64,000 bases of DNA from Isoetes taiwanensis. Lineage: Eukaryota > Streptophyta > Lycopodiopsida > Isoetales > Isoetaceae. The stretch lies in NCBI GenBank assembly GCA_021234155.1, contig JAJEKV010000011.1, positions 22,642,416 through 22,706,415 of the forward strand. The letters are read 5' to 3'. Each line of letters begins with the position of its first letter. The stretch's first letter is position 1. The position numbers and the translations under genes are program-made. The notes beneath the pieces are model-generated. The model was given only the letters and a program-made list of their open reading frames with translations. It had not been told where the DNA came from and did no database searches. Below are positions 32,969 to 43,463 of the stretch, in pieces.

Positions 32969-34738
32969 ATGTGTTATAATTATGCTTATACCTTTTTCAT
33001 GCTCGATTTAGACGGTGCACGCAATGCCGCCTGGCAGACACCCTCCAACGCTAGTAGGCTGACACCTGAACAGGAACTGATGTTAATGAAAAGACAATTG
33101 GTCGAATTACAGACATATGTGTTGCATGCCAACCCACCACAGCATACACAAGAAGACGGACCGGAGTTACCTCCGCCACCGCCAAGTCCTCCTACACAAC
33201 AGCCATCTCCACCTGAAACCAGCCCTGTACTTGCACAGAGGGGACCTCGTTCTAAACGTCGACGGAGTTCCTCTAAGGATAGCGCCACCTCCTCACCATC
33301 AGCCACTTCTGCGTCTTCTGAGACGTCGGTATCAGCTGGTGATCATGCAAAGCGTCGGGATAAGGAATACCGCAAAACAGTTGATACCGCCATAACAAGT
33401 ATATGGAAGAATAGAAAACTGGCCCACTTTGATGGGAAATCTAGAGGCGGACTGAATGCAGAGTCCTGGCTGGACGAAATGAAAGAATTTGGGAAATCCT
33501 ATGGCATGACAGAAAAGGATACAGGAAAGGTTGCCACCACAAACCTTACAGGAGCTGCCCGTATTTGGTGGAAGGGCTATGCTAGAGCCAAGCATCTGGA
33601 TAGGAGCAGGTGCAAGTTCAAAAAGTTTGCAAAAGCTTTTAAGTCGCATTATGTGCCTCGTGCGCACAAATGCCAACAAATTCAGACCTTCTATAGGCTA
33701 GAGCAGAAGGGTATGTCGGTTCAGGCTTACACTAATGAATTTATGCGCCTGAGGCTGTATGTACCAGGTATGAATGAAAAGAGAGCCGTAGAGGGCTATA
33801 TTGAAGGGTTGGCCCCATCAATCAAACGGATGGTTAAGGCCATAGACCCGAAATCAGTTGCGGAGGCTGAGGCTAAGGCATTGAGCCTCGAGGAGGGCAC
33901 ACCAAGGAACCAGTATCCGCGTACTGCTCCCTACTCGCAGCCACGGCCGTCCACACCTTATAAACCCCGCTCGCCAAGTCCGCCCCCCTCTCAGCAGAAT
34001 TCCTATGGCCGCCAGGAAAAGAAAGTTACCTTCACCACGGCGGATAAACAGAGCAATGTCGGTAAGGAAGTACGAAATCTTTTACAGTCTATTCCTAAGG
34101 AGGCCCGGGAACAGCTCCGCCGGGATAAGGCATGCTACAGGTGTATGTGGCCCGGGCACTTTATGCACAATTGTCCTTATGTTACGCAGACTGCCCAGCT
34201 GGCCATGGCCGACCTCGATTGGGACAATTTAGAGTCGACCTTACCTGTCGAAGAGGAGGCTCCCGAGTACATTCACGGTGCGTCTCATATCCTTGCAGCT
34301 ATAGAAACCGGCAATGCGGAAAGTCAGCCTGCTGTCATTTCCACCATAGGTCAAGTAGACAGTAAGCCTTTTGTAATTCTTATGGATACGGGAAGTACAC
34401 ATAATTTTGCTTCCCCTAGGATGGCCCAGGTCTTACATCTTGAAACATTAAGGTCCCGACCGAGGCCTGTTACTCTAGCCAGTGGTAAGGTCAGGCATAC
34501 TCATGGCCGTCGCATCAATCTTAAGATGCAGTTGCCGGGTGCACCAGTTGCTTTGGGTGCCGAGTTGATGGGTATTGGCAAATATGACCTCATTGTTGGT
34601 ATGGAATTCTTGGCATCTGCAAAAGCCAACATAGACTGCGAGAAGAGAGAAGTTACCTTCAACGCAGCTAATGGAGCCCGCGTGACTATCAAAGGTGAAC
34701 CATTCAACCCTATCATGCAGTCTATGTCCATCAGATAG
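32969..34738 (+). CDS. Ty3 gag-protease
   Basis: About 589 residues. The start is uncertain: ATG 32969 or 32999, or a spliced start near the acceptor-like CGATTTAG at about 33008. The N-terminus is proline-rich, followed by a Ser-rich linker. A Retrotrans_gag capsid domain covers about residues 150-290 (AHFDGKSRGGLNAESWLDEM, AARIWWKGYARAK, YTNEFMRLRLYVPG). A CCHC zinc knuckle, CYRCMWPGHFMHNC, is near residue 390, and an aspartic protease with active site LMDTGSTHNF is near residue 470, ending in a typical GMEFL turn. It ends at TAG 34736-34738; pol follows in the same frame, so the stop may be bypassed or may be a lesion. Confidence 0.9.
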   Translation: MCYNYAYTFFMLDLDGARNAAWQTPSNASRLTPEQELMLMKRQLVELQTYVLHANPPQHTQEDGPELPPPPPSPPTQQPSPPETSPVLAQRGPRSKRRRSSSKDSATSSPSATSASSETSVSAGDHAKRRDKEYRKTVDTAITSIWKNRKLAHFDGKSRGGLNAESWLDEMKEFGKSYGMTEKDTGKVATTNLTGAARIWWKGYARAKHLDRSRCKFKKFAKAFKSHYVPRAHKCQQIQTFYRLEQKGMSVQAYTNEFMRLRLYVPGMNEKRAVEGYIEGLAPSIKRMVKAIDPKSVAEAEAKALSLEEGTPRNQYPRTAPYSQPRPSTPYKPRSPSPPPSQQNSYGRQEKKVTFTTADKQSNVGKEVRNLLQSIPKEAREQLRRDKACYRCMWPGHFMHNCPYVTQTAQLAMADLDWDNLESTLPVEEEAPEYIHGASHILAAIETGNAESQPAVISTIGQVDSKPFVILMDTGSTHNFASPRMAQVLHLETLRSRPRPVTLASGKVRHTHGRRINLKMQLPGAPVALGAELMGIGKYDLIVGMEFLASAKANIDCEKREVTFNAANGARVTIKGEPFNPIMQSMSIR

Positions 34739-35960
34739 TTAGATAAAGCTATACGCAAAGAAAAGCTTCTTTGCCTCATTAGGCTTGCTTCCATCGAGTC
34801 AGATGCTAAACAGAAACAAGTAATCGATACCTTGCCAGAAGGGATTGTTCACCTTCTCGGGGAATTTGGTGATCTTTTTCCAGATGAGATCCAGAAGCTC
34901 CCTCCTTTTAGAGGGGTGGAATGTGAAATAACTTTAGAACCAGGTACCAAGCCTACCAGCAAGGCCCCGTACCGTATGAGTCCTCCAGAATTGGCAGAAC
35001 TTAAGAAACAACTTTAGGAGTTACTAAACCTAGGTTTCATCCGACCTAGCGTTTCGCCTTTTGGCGCTCCTATTCTCTTCGTTAAGAAAAAGGACGGCTC
35101 GCTGAGAATGTGTATTGATTATCGGCAACTCAACAAGCATACCATCAAGAATCGCTATGCTTTACCTAGGGCAGATGACTTAATGGATCAGTTGCAAGGG
35201 GGCTAAGTATTTCTCAAAGATTGATCTACGCTCCGGATACCATCAGATAAGGATTAAAGAGGAGGACATCCATAAATCTGCTTTTCGCACTAGATATGGG
35301 CATTATGAATTTACAGTTATGCCTTTTGGACTAACTAATGCCCCAGCAACTTTCATGCGACTAATGAATGATGCCTTTCGACAATACTTGGATGATTTTA
35401 TTGTTATTTTCTTCGACGACATTCTCATCTATAGTAAGACCCTCGAGGAGCATGAGAAACATCTTAGATTGGCCCTACAAAAGCTAAGGCGTCATCAGCT
35501 CTATGCCAAGTTCTCTAAATGCAAGTTTGCCACTCCGAAGGTCGATTATTTGGGCCATGTCATTTCGGCAGAGGGAATTGCTACAGACCCGACAAAGATA
35601 GAGGCCGTAAGAGAATGGCCTATTCCAGGGAATGTTTCCGAGGTCCGGAGTTTCTTGGGATTAGCGGGTTATTATCGAAAATTTGTAAAGGATTTTGCGA
35701 AGATTGCAGCTCCTCTTACAAATCTCACAAAGCATGAGAAGGTGAAGGATTGGATGGAGCACTGGAAGACGAAAGTTCGGGATAGTTTCCAGCAGCTTAA
35801 GGATGCCTTAACATCAGCACTGGTTCTCACATTGCCCGATCCTGAGCAGGATAAACTAGTGGCGACAGATGCCAGTAAAATTGCCACCGGTGGAGTCCTG
35901 ATGCAGGAGGGGAGAGTTATTGCCTATGACTCAAAGAAAATGAATGAAACTGAGCAGTGA
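34739..35960 (+). pseudogene. Ty3 reverse transcriptase (broken)
   Basis: In frame with gag after its TAG. It contains LPPFRGVECEITLEPGT, APYRMSPPELAELKKQL, then a TAG (35015-35017), [32 protein letters not shown], then a one-base gain in the G run at 35198-35202 that shifts frame, then [26 protein letters not shown], the active site FDDILIYSK and [15 protein letters not shown]. RNase H begins with [14 protein letters not shown]. The frame ends at TGA 35958-35960. These lesions make this copy non-autonomous unless pol is supplied in trans. Confidence 0.92.
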
Positions 35961-37580
35961 TATCCTACCCATGATCAGGAATTGCCAGCCGTTGTCCGTG
36001 CTCTACGGATATGGAGGCACTACCTTCTTGGTGGAAGATTCCAGTTGGATACGGATCATCAAAGTCTCCGTTATTTATTCACCCAGTCAAATCTCAATCT
36101 CCGTCAGAGAAGATGGATGGAATTCTTGGAGGAGTATGATTTCGAGATTATGTGTAAGCCTGGCAAGCACAATGTGGTTGCAGATGCACTGTCACGCCAT
36201 CCCTTGGTGACCCGAACCCATTGTAATGCCATTTCTACACTCACCAGTGAGTTTGGGAAACAGACAGGGCAAACCTTGGCCACAGACCCGGAGTTCTGTG
36301 ACATTTGGGATAGTTTGGCTAAGGAAGCTCGCACAGATAAGGAGCGCGAAGCCTTTCGTGCGTATAAGAAAGAGGGCAACTTATTATATCATAAGGATAA
36401 GTTGTGCGTACCTGAGACGTCGGGAGTGCGTAAGCTAATCCTCCACGACACCCACAACAGCCTTATAGCTGGACATGCAGGGTTTATGAAAACCTACTTT
36501 AAGATTCGTTCCAGCTATTTCTGGCCTTCTATAAAAAAGGACATTGCCAGATACATTAAGCAGTGTCAGGTGTGTCAGCAAACCAAAGCTGAGCAGTTAA
36601 GGATCCCAGGTGAGTTACAACCTCTAGATGTGCCCAACGCCAAATGGGAAGTCATAACCATGGATTTCATTGTGGGCCTTCCAAGAACTCTCCGAGGATA
36701 TGATGCCTTAATGGTTGTGGTCGACAAATTGTCGAAAATGGCTCATTTCTTGCCATGTCGTACCACGGATACAGCCTTTGATACTGCTCTGCTATTTGCC
36801 AAGGAAATCTTCAGATTACACGGAATGCCACGAGTAATTGTGTCGGATAGGGATCCCAAATTTGTAAGTGCTTTCTGGAAAGATTTCTTTTCCACTATTC
36901 AGACCAAGCTTGCTATGAGTACAGCGTATCATCCTCAAACAGATGGTCAGACAGAACATACAAATCGCATTATAGAGGATATGCTAAGAAGTTATGTATG
37001 GAGTAAACAATCACAATGGGCTGACTATATTTATCTGGTCGAGTTTGCCTATAACAGCATGAAACAGGAGTCTTCCAGAATGTCTCCCTTTATGATAAAC
37101 TATGGTTACCAATGTCTTACTCCAGACACATGGCATAACCCTGTTTCTAAAGTGGAGGTTTCTCAAAAACTCCTCCTGGAGATGCAAGCTCTGGTCGAAG
37201 AAGTTCGTGGCTACTTATTAGCTGCACGCAGTCGTCAGAAGAGTGTAGCCGATAAGCACAGAACCCCACGTGTTTTTCAGGTGGGCGAATCAGTTTGGCT
37301 TAAGATTAAAGTGAAGCAAGCCAAGCTTAAAATTGGCAACTGCAAAAAGTTGGCCCCCAGATGGGCTGGACCGTTCAAGATTATTGAGCGCGTTGGAGAG
37401 CAGGCATATCGCTTAGAATTGCCACCCCGCTTGAAGATCCACAAGGTCTTTCACGTGAGTCTTCTGAAACAACACACCCCTGATCCAGAGGAGGTTTTGG
37501 ATACCCCCACCCTCCTAGAAATGACAGAAGAGCAACTCGAAATAGTGCCTGAAGCTCTTCTTGATCGAGCTTACAAATAA
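35961..37580 (+). pseudogene. Ty3 RNase H end and integrase
   Basis: The same frame continues after the TGA. RNase H continues with YPTHDQELPAVVRALRIWRH and LDTDHQSLRYLF. Integrase has its HHCC zinc domain (HDTHNSLIAGHAG, CQVCQQTK) and a DDE core (MDFIVGLPRT, VSDRDPKFVSAFW, TAYHPQTDGQTEHTN). The C-terminal region has the GPF-like motif (APRWAGPFKIIERVGEQAYR) and HKVFHVSLLKQ. It ends in TAA 37578-37580, after which the chromodomain-like segment follows in frame. Confidence 0.92.
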
Positions 37581-37790
37581 ACCAGAAGGACTCAAATGTT
37601 GCAATACTTGGTTAAGTGGAAACACCTACCAGTTGAGGATGCTACGTGGGTGATGAAGATAGACCTTGAGAGGCATTATCCTGACTTCATGCGCGAATCT
37701 GAAGGCCGCACCATCAACGATGCTATCAACCCCGCAGCCGGCGGTAAGCTTAGAAGCTTGATTACCTGGAGTAGCGCCTTAGAGGGGTAG
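37581..37790 (+). pseudogene. Integrase C-terminal chromodomain-like segment
   Basis: In frame with integrase but separated by the TAA at 37578-37580. It reads LQYLVKWKHLPVEDATW then ERHYPDF, the plant chromovirus chromodomain pattern. In this family the chromodomain is thought to guide integration to particular chromatin, in some lineages through histone H3 methyl marks. Whether the aromatic cage is complete cannot be judged without alignment. Confidence 0.8.
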
Positions 37791-38278
37791 ACGCATCGTA
37801 AATAATAACAAGTTACCGATGATGAGATCACCTTGTGTTCTCTAGGACGTGGTGTACTGTCAATCTTGACCTGACCACAACTTGTTGCAGATCATATAGT
37901 GATAGGCTCCATTCCTTTCGGCTACAATGGGAACTTGACCCTTCCCTATGCCGCAATGAACTGCAAACCATAGACATGCTAGGTTCCCTGATAGATAGGA
38001 TTTTCTTGTAATTATTATAAGGGGGTGGTCCCTTCAACCACAATTTCATCATATGTACTGATATACTGACATGTGCAGGCCAATAAGCAGCGCGTGCCCA
38101 TGCTAGAGGGTTACTGATGACCCGAACTCTTCAGTTTTATTTTGCCTGCATATTTTGTTGTTGTCCACTGATGTTGGTATTGGACTTCGGTCCTTGAACT
38201 TTTTGATTATGATAATCATGTGAAATGCACCTCGGTGCTTGAACTGTTTTTCAAACTTTAAAAGTTTTGAACATCTGA

Positions 38279-38388
<110 letters not shown>

Positions 38389-38465
38389 CTTATGAAAAAT
38401 AAGAAATTACCTTCCTTCATAATGTATTTCTTACTAACCCCCAATGCTGAGGACAACATTACTTC

Positions 38466-38479
38466 TAAGGAGGGGAGAA
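38466..38479 (+). promoter_or_regulatory. Chromovirus polypurine tract
   Basis: AAGGAGGGGAGAA directly before the 3' LTR; primes plus-strand synthesis. Confidence 0.85.
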
Positions 38480-39989
38480 TGTGACGTTCCAAGTATTTAT
38501 ACGGTCTACGTATAAATATATTGACACGTCACCAGTAAAGATACGCCACCTTGGGGTATGATAACCTAGGGGGTTGGCCACAAGGGATTTAATTAGCTAT
38601 GTTAAATTAATTATAAAGGATAATGGTGGGAAGGCGCCACTTGGCATAACCTGAGTGGTCAGCATGGGGGTTGCTAAACTGAGCCACCAAAGGCAGCGCC
38701 ACCCCCATCTTACCCCTATTTTCGACCAGCCAGCACCAGGGAGCAGCTAAGCGCTCAAGGAACAGTTGCGGAACATTCCCCAATCGCCAAGACACCCTTT
38801 AGTGTCGCCAGTGCAGCACTATGGAAGCACCCCTTGACAACGGGTCTAGCCGAAACTCTGGTTAGTGGTAGCTTAACTTGCAAATTGTAGGTTAATACTT
38901 TGGTATTCTTTTCTGGTTAGTTTTGGTTGAGATTAACCCTTCTTTGGTAACTAGGAATACTTTTCAATTATGAATGATGCTCTGTTATGGAATGGTCGAT
39001 GTCGCTATGAGTTAGTTCAGTAGTTTCCAGTAGACAGGGGTTAAAAGGGGGGTAGAGGCCTCTGAGCTTGAGTATAGAATGCTCCTAGTAGTTCCTTTAA
39101 CACCCTACTAGATTCGGCCTGTGCACAAGAACCCACCGGGTCATAGACGCTATGGACTGGCTCCTGGGGTCTTGCACGAATATAAAAGGCTCCTGAGACT
39201 CCTACAGTGGGCTAGGCCTGATAGCCGGTCACGTAGAGGGCCGGGTATGGGTCTGACACTTTCCGGGTGTAGTGGTGTGACCCGTATGGGGCGCCATGCA
39301 CTTTGAGTAGAATTAGGGTGAGTAAGTTGGGTACGGATGCGGAGGTCGCTGATGCGGCACGTATTCTCTAGCTCACCCATGGAACCACTGTGATCCTGGA
39401 AGGGAACACCTCCCCGACCTGCCTCATCGGACCAGGTGTCATGATCCTGGAGTAGGCTCAAAGGGTGATACCTTGAGTCTGCGTCTCCGGAAGGCTATAG
39501 CGAAGCCATAGCGTGAATCGACCCATCTGCAAAGTGTGCACAGGAGGGGCGGATGGAGTGGACAACCCTAGCCGATGTTCTATGCCAGCCAACGCCATGC
39601 CAAGACTCGGTCTGCTGATCTCCTGAGACCCCGCCGTCAGTCGCCCCCCACTAGAGTCTGAGTCGGGGTAGAACCTGGGTTTTGGGTGTTTTCTTAGTTT
39701 AGATGCATATTCTTTGCCGTTGGTACTTGGATGGATGTGCCATCCCTCGTGGTGATTGTTTATATGCGATTTATGTTGTATGCTAACCTTGTATTCATGC
39801 TTCCGCGACGTAGGAGCCCCATTGAAGGCGTGGGCCGAATGACCCCTTCGTGTCCTTCTTTCGGGCATCATTTCATAGATGGCCCGGAATAGACGGAGGG
39901 CCCTGCTCATGGCACATTGGTTGCCATGGGAGGGGAAAGTCCCCGTATGTATACGGCCGGCGTCGTGTATATATTCAGGGAGCGTCACA
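38480..39989 (+). repeat. Chromovirus 3' LTR
   Basis: 1,510 bp, TGTGAC to GTCACA, about 98% like the 5' LTR by eye outside two deletions: about 34 bp between AAT microhomologies near 38622, and about 32 bp near 39162. Confidence 0.95.
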
Positions 39990-40153
39990 ACTTAGATCTA
40001 TCAATAGAACTACGAGCTATAAGCAAAAGCGGGGGGCTGAGAAACCCAAGAGCCACTAAGAGCAACAGGAACAGAGGATGAAAAGAAATGAAGAGGAAGG
40101 AAAGAAGAAAAGATCTATAGCACAAGAGAACTTGTGGAACTAAAGATAGATAC

Positions 40154-41509
40154 TGATATGGTCTATGGGGTATGAGAGATAAAGCCTTGAAAATGTTGGG
40201 GCCATTGGTTAACTATTTCTCTGAAGAATCTGCTCTTTTGGGGTGTGAGTTAAGGCTAGGGTTCAAATGCTTAACAATTTGGTATCAGAGACAAGGTTCA
40301 ATTTTTGTGGCAACATTGGTGTGTTCCACATGCTTGAGGCAAGCTTCTCGAGGAAGGGGAGGAATTGACATGGTCTATGGGCGATGGGATAAAGTCTTGG
40401 AAAGGTTGGGGCCCATTGGATAACGCTTTCCTTGAAGGATTTGGCCTTTTGATGTGTTAGTTATCACTAGGGGTGCTCCTACATAACATTTGGTATCAGA
40501 GCCCAAGGTTCAATTCCTCGTGTCAACGTTGGTGTGTTCTACATGCTTGAGGGCAAGCATCTCGAGGAAAGGGGGGAATTTATATGGTCTGTAGGGTTGG
40601 GGATAAAGCCTTGGAAAGGTTGGGGTCCATTAGATAACAATTTCCATGAAGGATCTGCCCTTTTGAGTGATAACCAACACACCAAAAGGGCAAAGAAAAT
40701 CGTTATCTAATGGACCCAACCTTTCCAAGGCATTATCCCATATCCCAGAGACCATATCAAATTCTTTCCTTCCTCGAGATGCTGCCTTCAAGCATGAGAA
40801 ACAAACCAATGTTGCCACGATGAATTGAACCTTAGGTGTGTTAGTTATCACTAGGGGCGCTAGTGTGTAGCGTTTGGTATCAGAGCTCAAGGTTCAATTC
40901 CTCATGGCAACATTGGTTTGTTCCGCATGCTTGAGGGCAACATCTCAAGGAAGAGGAGGAATTGATATGCTGTGGGGTATGAGATAAAACCTTGGAAAGG
41001 TTGAGGCCCATTGGATAACGATTTTCATGAAGGATCCGCTCTTTCGGTCATAGTGATTTTCATGAAGGATCTGCCCTTTTGATCTAGACCAAAAGGGCGG
41101 ATCCTTCATGGAAGTCGTTATCCAATGGGTCGTACCTTTCTAAACCAAAAGGGCGGATCCTTCATGGAAATCATTATCCAATGGGCCCCAACGTTTCCAA
41201 GGTTTTATTCCATACCCCACAGAACATATCAATTCCTCCCTTCCTCGAGATGCTTGCCCTCAAGCATGTGATAAAAACCAATGATGCGATGAGGAATTGA
41301 TCCTTGGGCTCCGACTTATGCACTAGCACTAAATACATTTTGGGCCATTGCACATGGATTTTAGAAAGGCTCGGCTCTAACACAAATTGTTACACACTAG
41401 CACCCATAATGTAACGAACACACCAAAAGGGTAGATCCTTCATGGAAATCGTTATCTAATGGGCACCAACCTTTCCAAGGCTTTATTCCATACCCCAGAG
41501 ACCATATCA
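40154..41509. mobile_element. TRIM-like array with LTRs in both orientations
   Basis: 1,356 bp insertion flanked by the perfect 5 bp duplication GATAC (40149-40153 and 41510-41514). The unit is an LTR of about 124 bp (TGATATGGTC ... ATAACA), a primer site TGGTATCAGAGC, about 75 bp and a polypurine tract (CTCGAGGAAGGGGAGGAA). Plus-oriented LTRs start at 40154, 40365 and 40580 (partial), with primer sites at 40280, 40491 and 40876. Inverted LTRs occupy about 40665-40770, 41090-41230 and the right end to 41509, which terminates in CCATATCA. Both outer ends are therefore the same (U3) LTR end. No coding capacity. Confidence 0.85.
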
Positions 41510-41514
41510 GATAC

Positions 41515-43389
41515 AGATTTTAATGTCCACGAGAAACTGAAACTTGTGGAACACATACCCAGATAAGACTTGCATCCACCACTGTGCATGGCTAAAGGAG
41601 CTCATGAAATGAGATAAGAGGCCGTATAAATAGGAGATGCGAGGAAGGGCAATGGCATCTCCATCCAAGGAATGTCAGTCCTATTTTGAAAAGTTTAGTT
41701 GTAGTATAACTTGATGGGGACTATACAAAATAGTGCTACACATGGAATGGCCTACACAACCTTTCCTTATCTATTCTTAGGTGGTCACCCGCCTTAAATG
41801 AGGTCAACAAAAATATACCAAGTAGATTCAAATATAACGATTTTTTTTTCAAATGATCCATTATGTTTGCAAATGCTTTTTACAAACTTTTGGTTGACAA
41901 AAAAGGTTTTAATTAAAAATAAGATTTTTATAAGAGGTTCTTTTTTACCAAATCATTATGTGTAATATCTAAGTAATCAAAAATAGATATCCAAGTAATA
42001 AAAAATAGATATAGAAGAGAAGCAATAGAGAGAGAATGTCAACTGTTTCTGCGCTCATAACTTGAGCTACAGAGGCCAGATTCAGATGATCTTGGGATTA
42101 TTGGAAAGTTATATAGGGAGCTTTCGTTTGGCATATGATTTGACCCAGATCTATCAAGATAGGTACATGTTTTTGTATTTTTCAATCCGGATAGCTTTTT
42201 ACAAAGTGCATGCCATGCAGATTTAATGGTAATATGGTTTTTATCATAACTTTTGAATCGAGACTCCATTTTGAGTGTTTTTTATTGTATTGGAAAGAAC
42301 TCCCTGGATCTTTCCGATGATGTATGATACGCTCATACTTGGTTAAGTTTTCTTAGTCAAAACAATAAATTTCTGGGCGGAATTGGTAGGGTTTCACACC
42401 CCACTAGTTGATTGAAACATGATTTGCACCACAACAAATTATACTTTCGGTCCAACTGATCGTTTTTGTCGTGTCCTTTATCTTGCATCGTTGTGGTGCA
42501 GTAAGCTTTTATGAAGATATTGAAGCGCTGATGTTATCGTGGCCGCATTTTCTATTGGGAAAAAAAAACTCAAACTTTTTGTTTTTGTGTGTGTTATGGG
42601 AGATGTTGTTGATCTCCAATACTCATGCATATTTGTCAAATTGCCCTTATATTCTGAAAAATTATCAAAATACCCCTCATTTGGACAGTGATTGAAAATT
42701 CTCAAATCCAGTGATAAACCACAACTCTATTTTTTACGAATATGTAGTGTTTGAATCAATTCCATGAAAAAAATAGGTCATTAACCCAATTTATGTATGG
42801 ACAATCCTCATTCCTGAATGCTACTTGAAATTGATAATTATCTTGAGCAATCTTATTGATTTAGAAAAAAAAACATTTGCGAGGATTTTCTTATGGGGTC
42901 AAGGTTCAACAGATTGAAGATATTGCTGATAATAGGGTGTCCTATTACGCGCTAAGATATATGTTGCAATTTCTTCTTTTACAGGAAGTACGCATGCGAT
43001 GGCTTTCATGGGAATTGAAACCCTGCATTTACCGAATGGGAATGGAACAACATATTCAAAAGCAATGCCATAGCCAGAGCTCCGTTTCAGTACATTGTGT
43101 ATCCTTCTTGAACTGTCTGCAGAGCGATCGGCTTTAAGCAGATACAAAACCAAGTTAAGTTCCTTGTTCATAGTTAAACCATTCTGAGCTCCAGAAAAAA
43201 ATGTAGGCCAAAACAAATCAAGACCAGCTTGAAGCACCTTCTGCAGTCATATTCGACCAATGAGTATGGCAATTCGGAACAGCTGCCCCAAATGAAGGGT
43301 ATTTTGACCATCTTTTCAAATACATGGACATTTGTTTTTAACAAATATACATAAATATATATATTGGGCATTCTTTAAATTTCCCTAAA
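41515..43389. other. Intergenic, no supported gene
   Basis: AT-rich sequence between the TRIM array and the SPC24 promoter. Open frames are short and unrecognised. Confidence 0.45.
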
Positions 43390-43397
43390 TATAAATA
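43390..43397 (+). promoter_or_regulatory. Probable TATA box of the SPC24 gene
   Basis: TATAAATA 67 bp upstream of the ATG at 43464; spacing suits a short 5' UTR. Confidence 0.4.
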
Positions 43398-43463
43398 CGA
43401 CCTAACGTTGGAGAGAATAGTTTTTGAATTCCACCAAGCGGAAAAGCGTCCAGAGCTCTGGCT

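Noticed and set aside
40491-40520. tRNA T-arm-like GGTTCAATTCC
   Set aside because: It follows a TGGTATCAGAGC primer site inside the TRIM array; no full tRNA fold.
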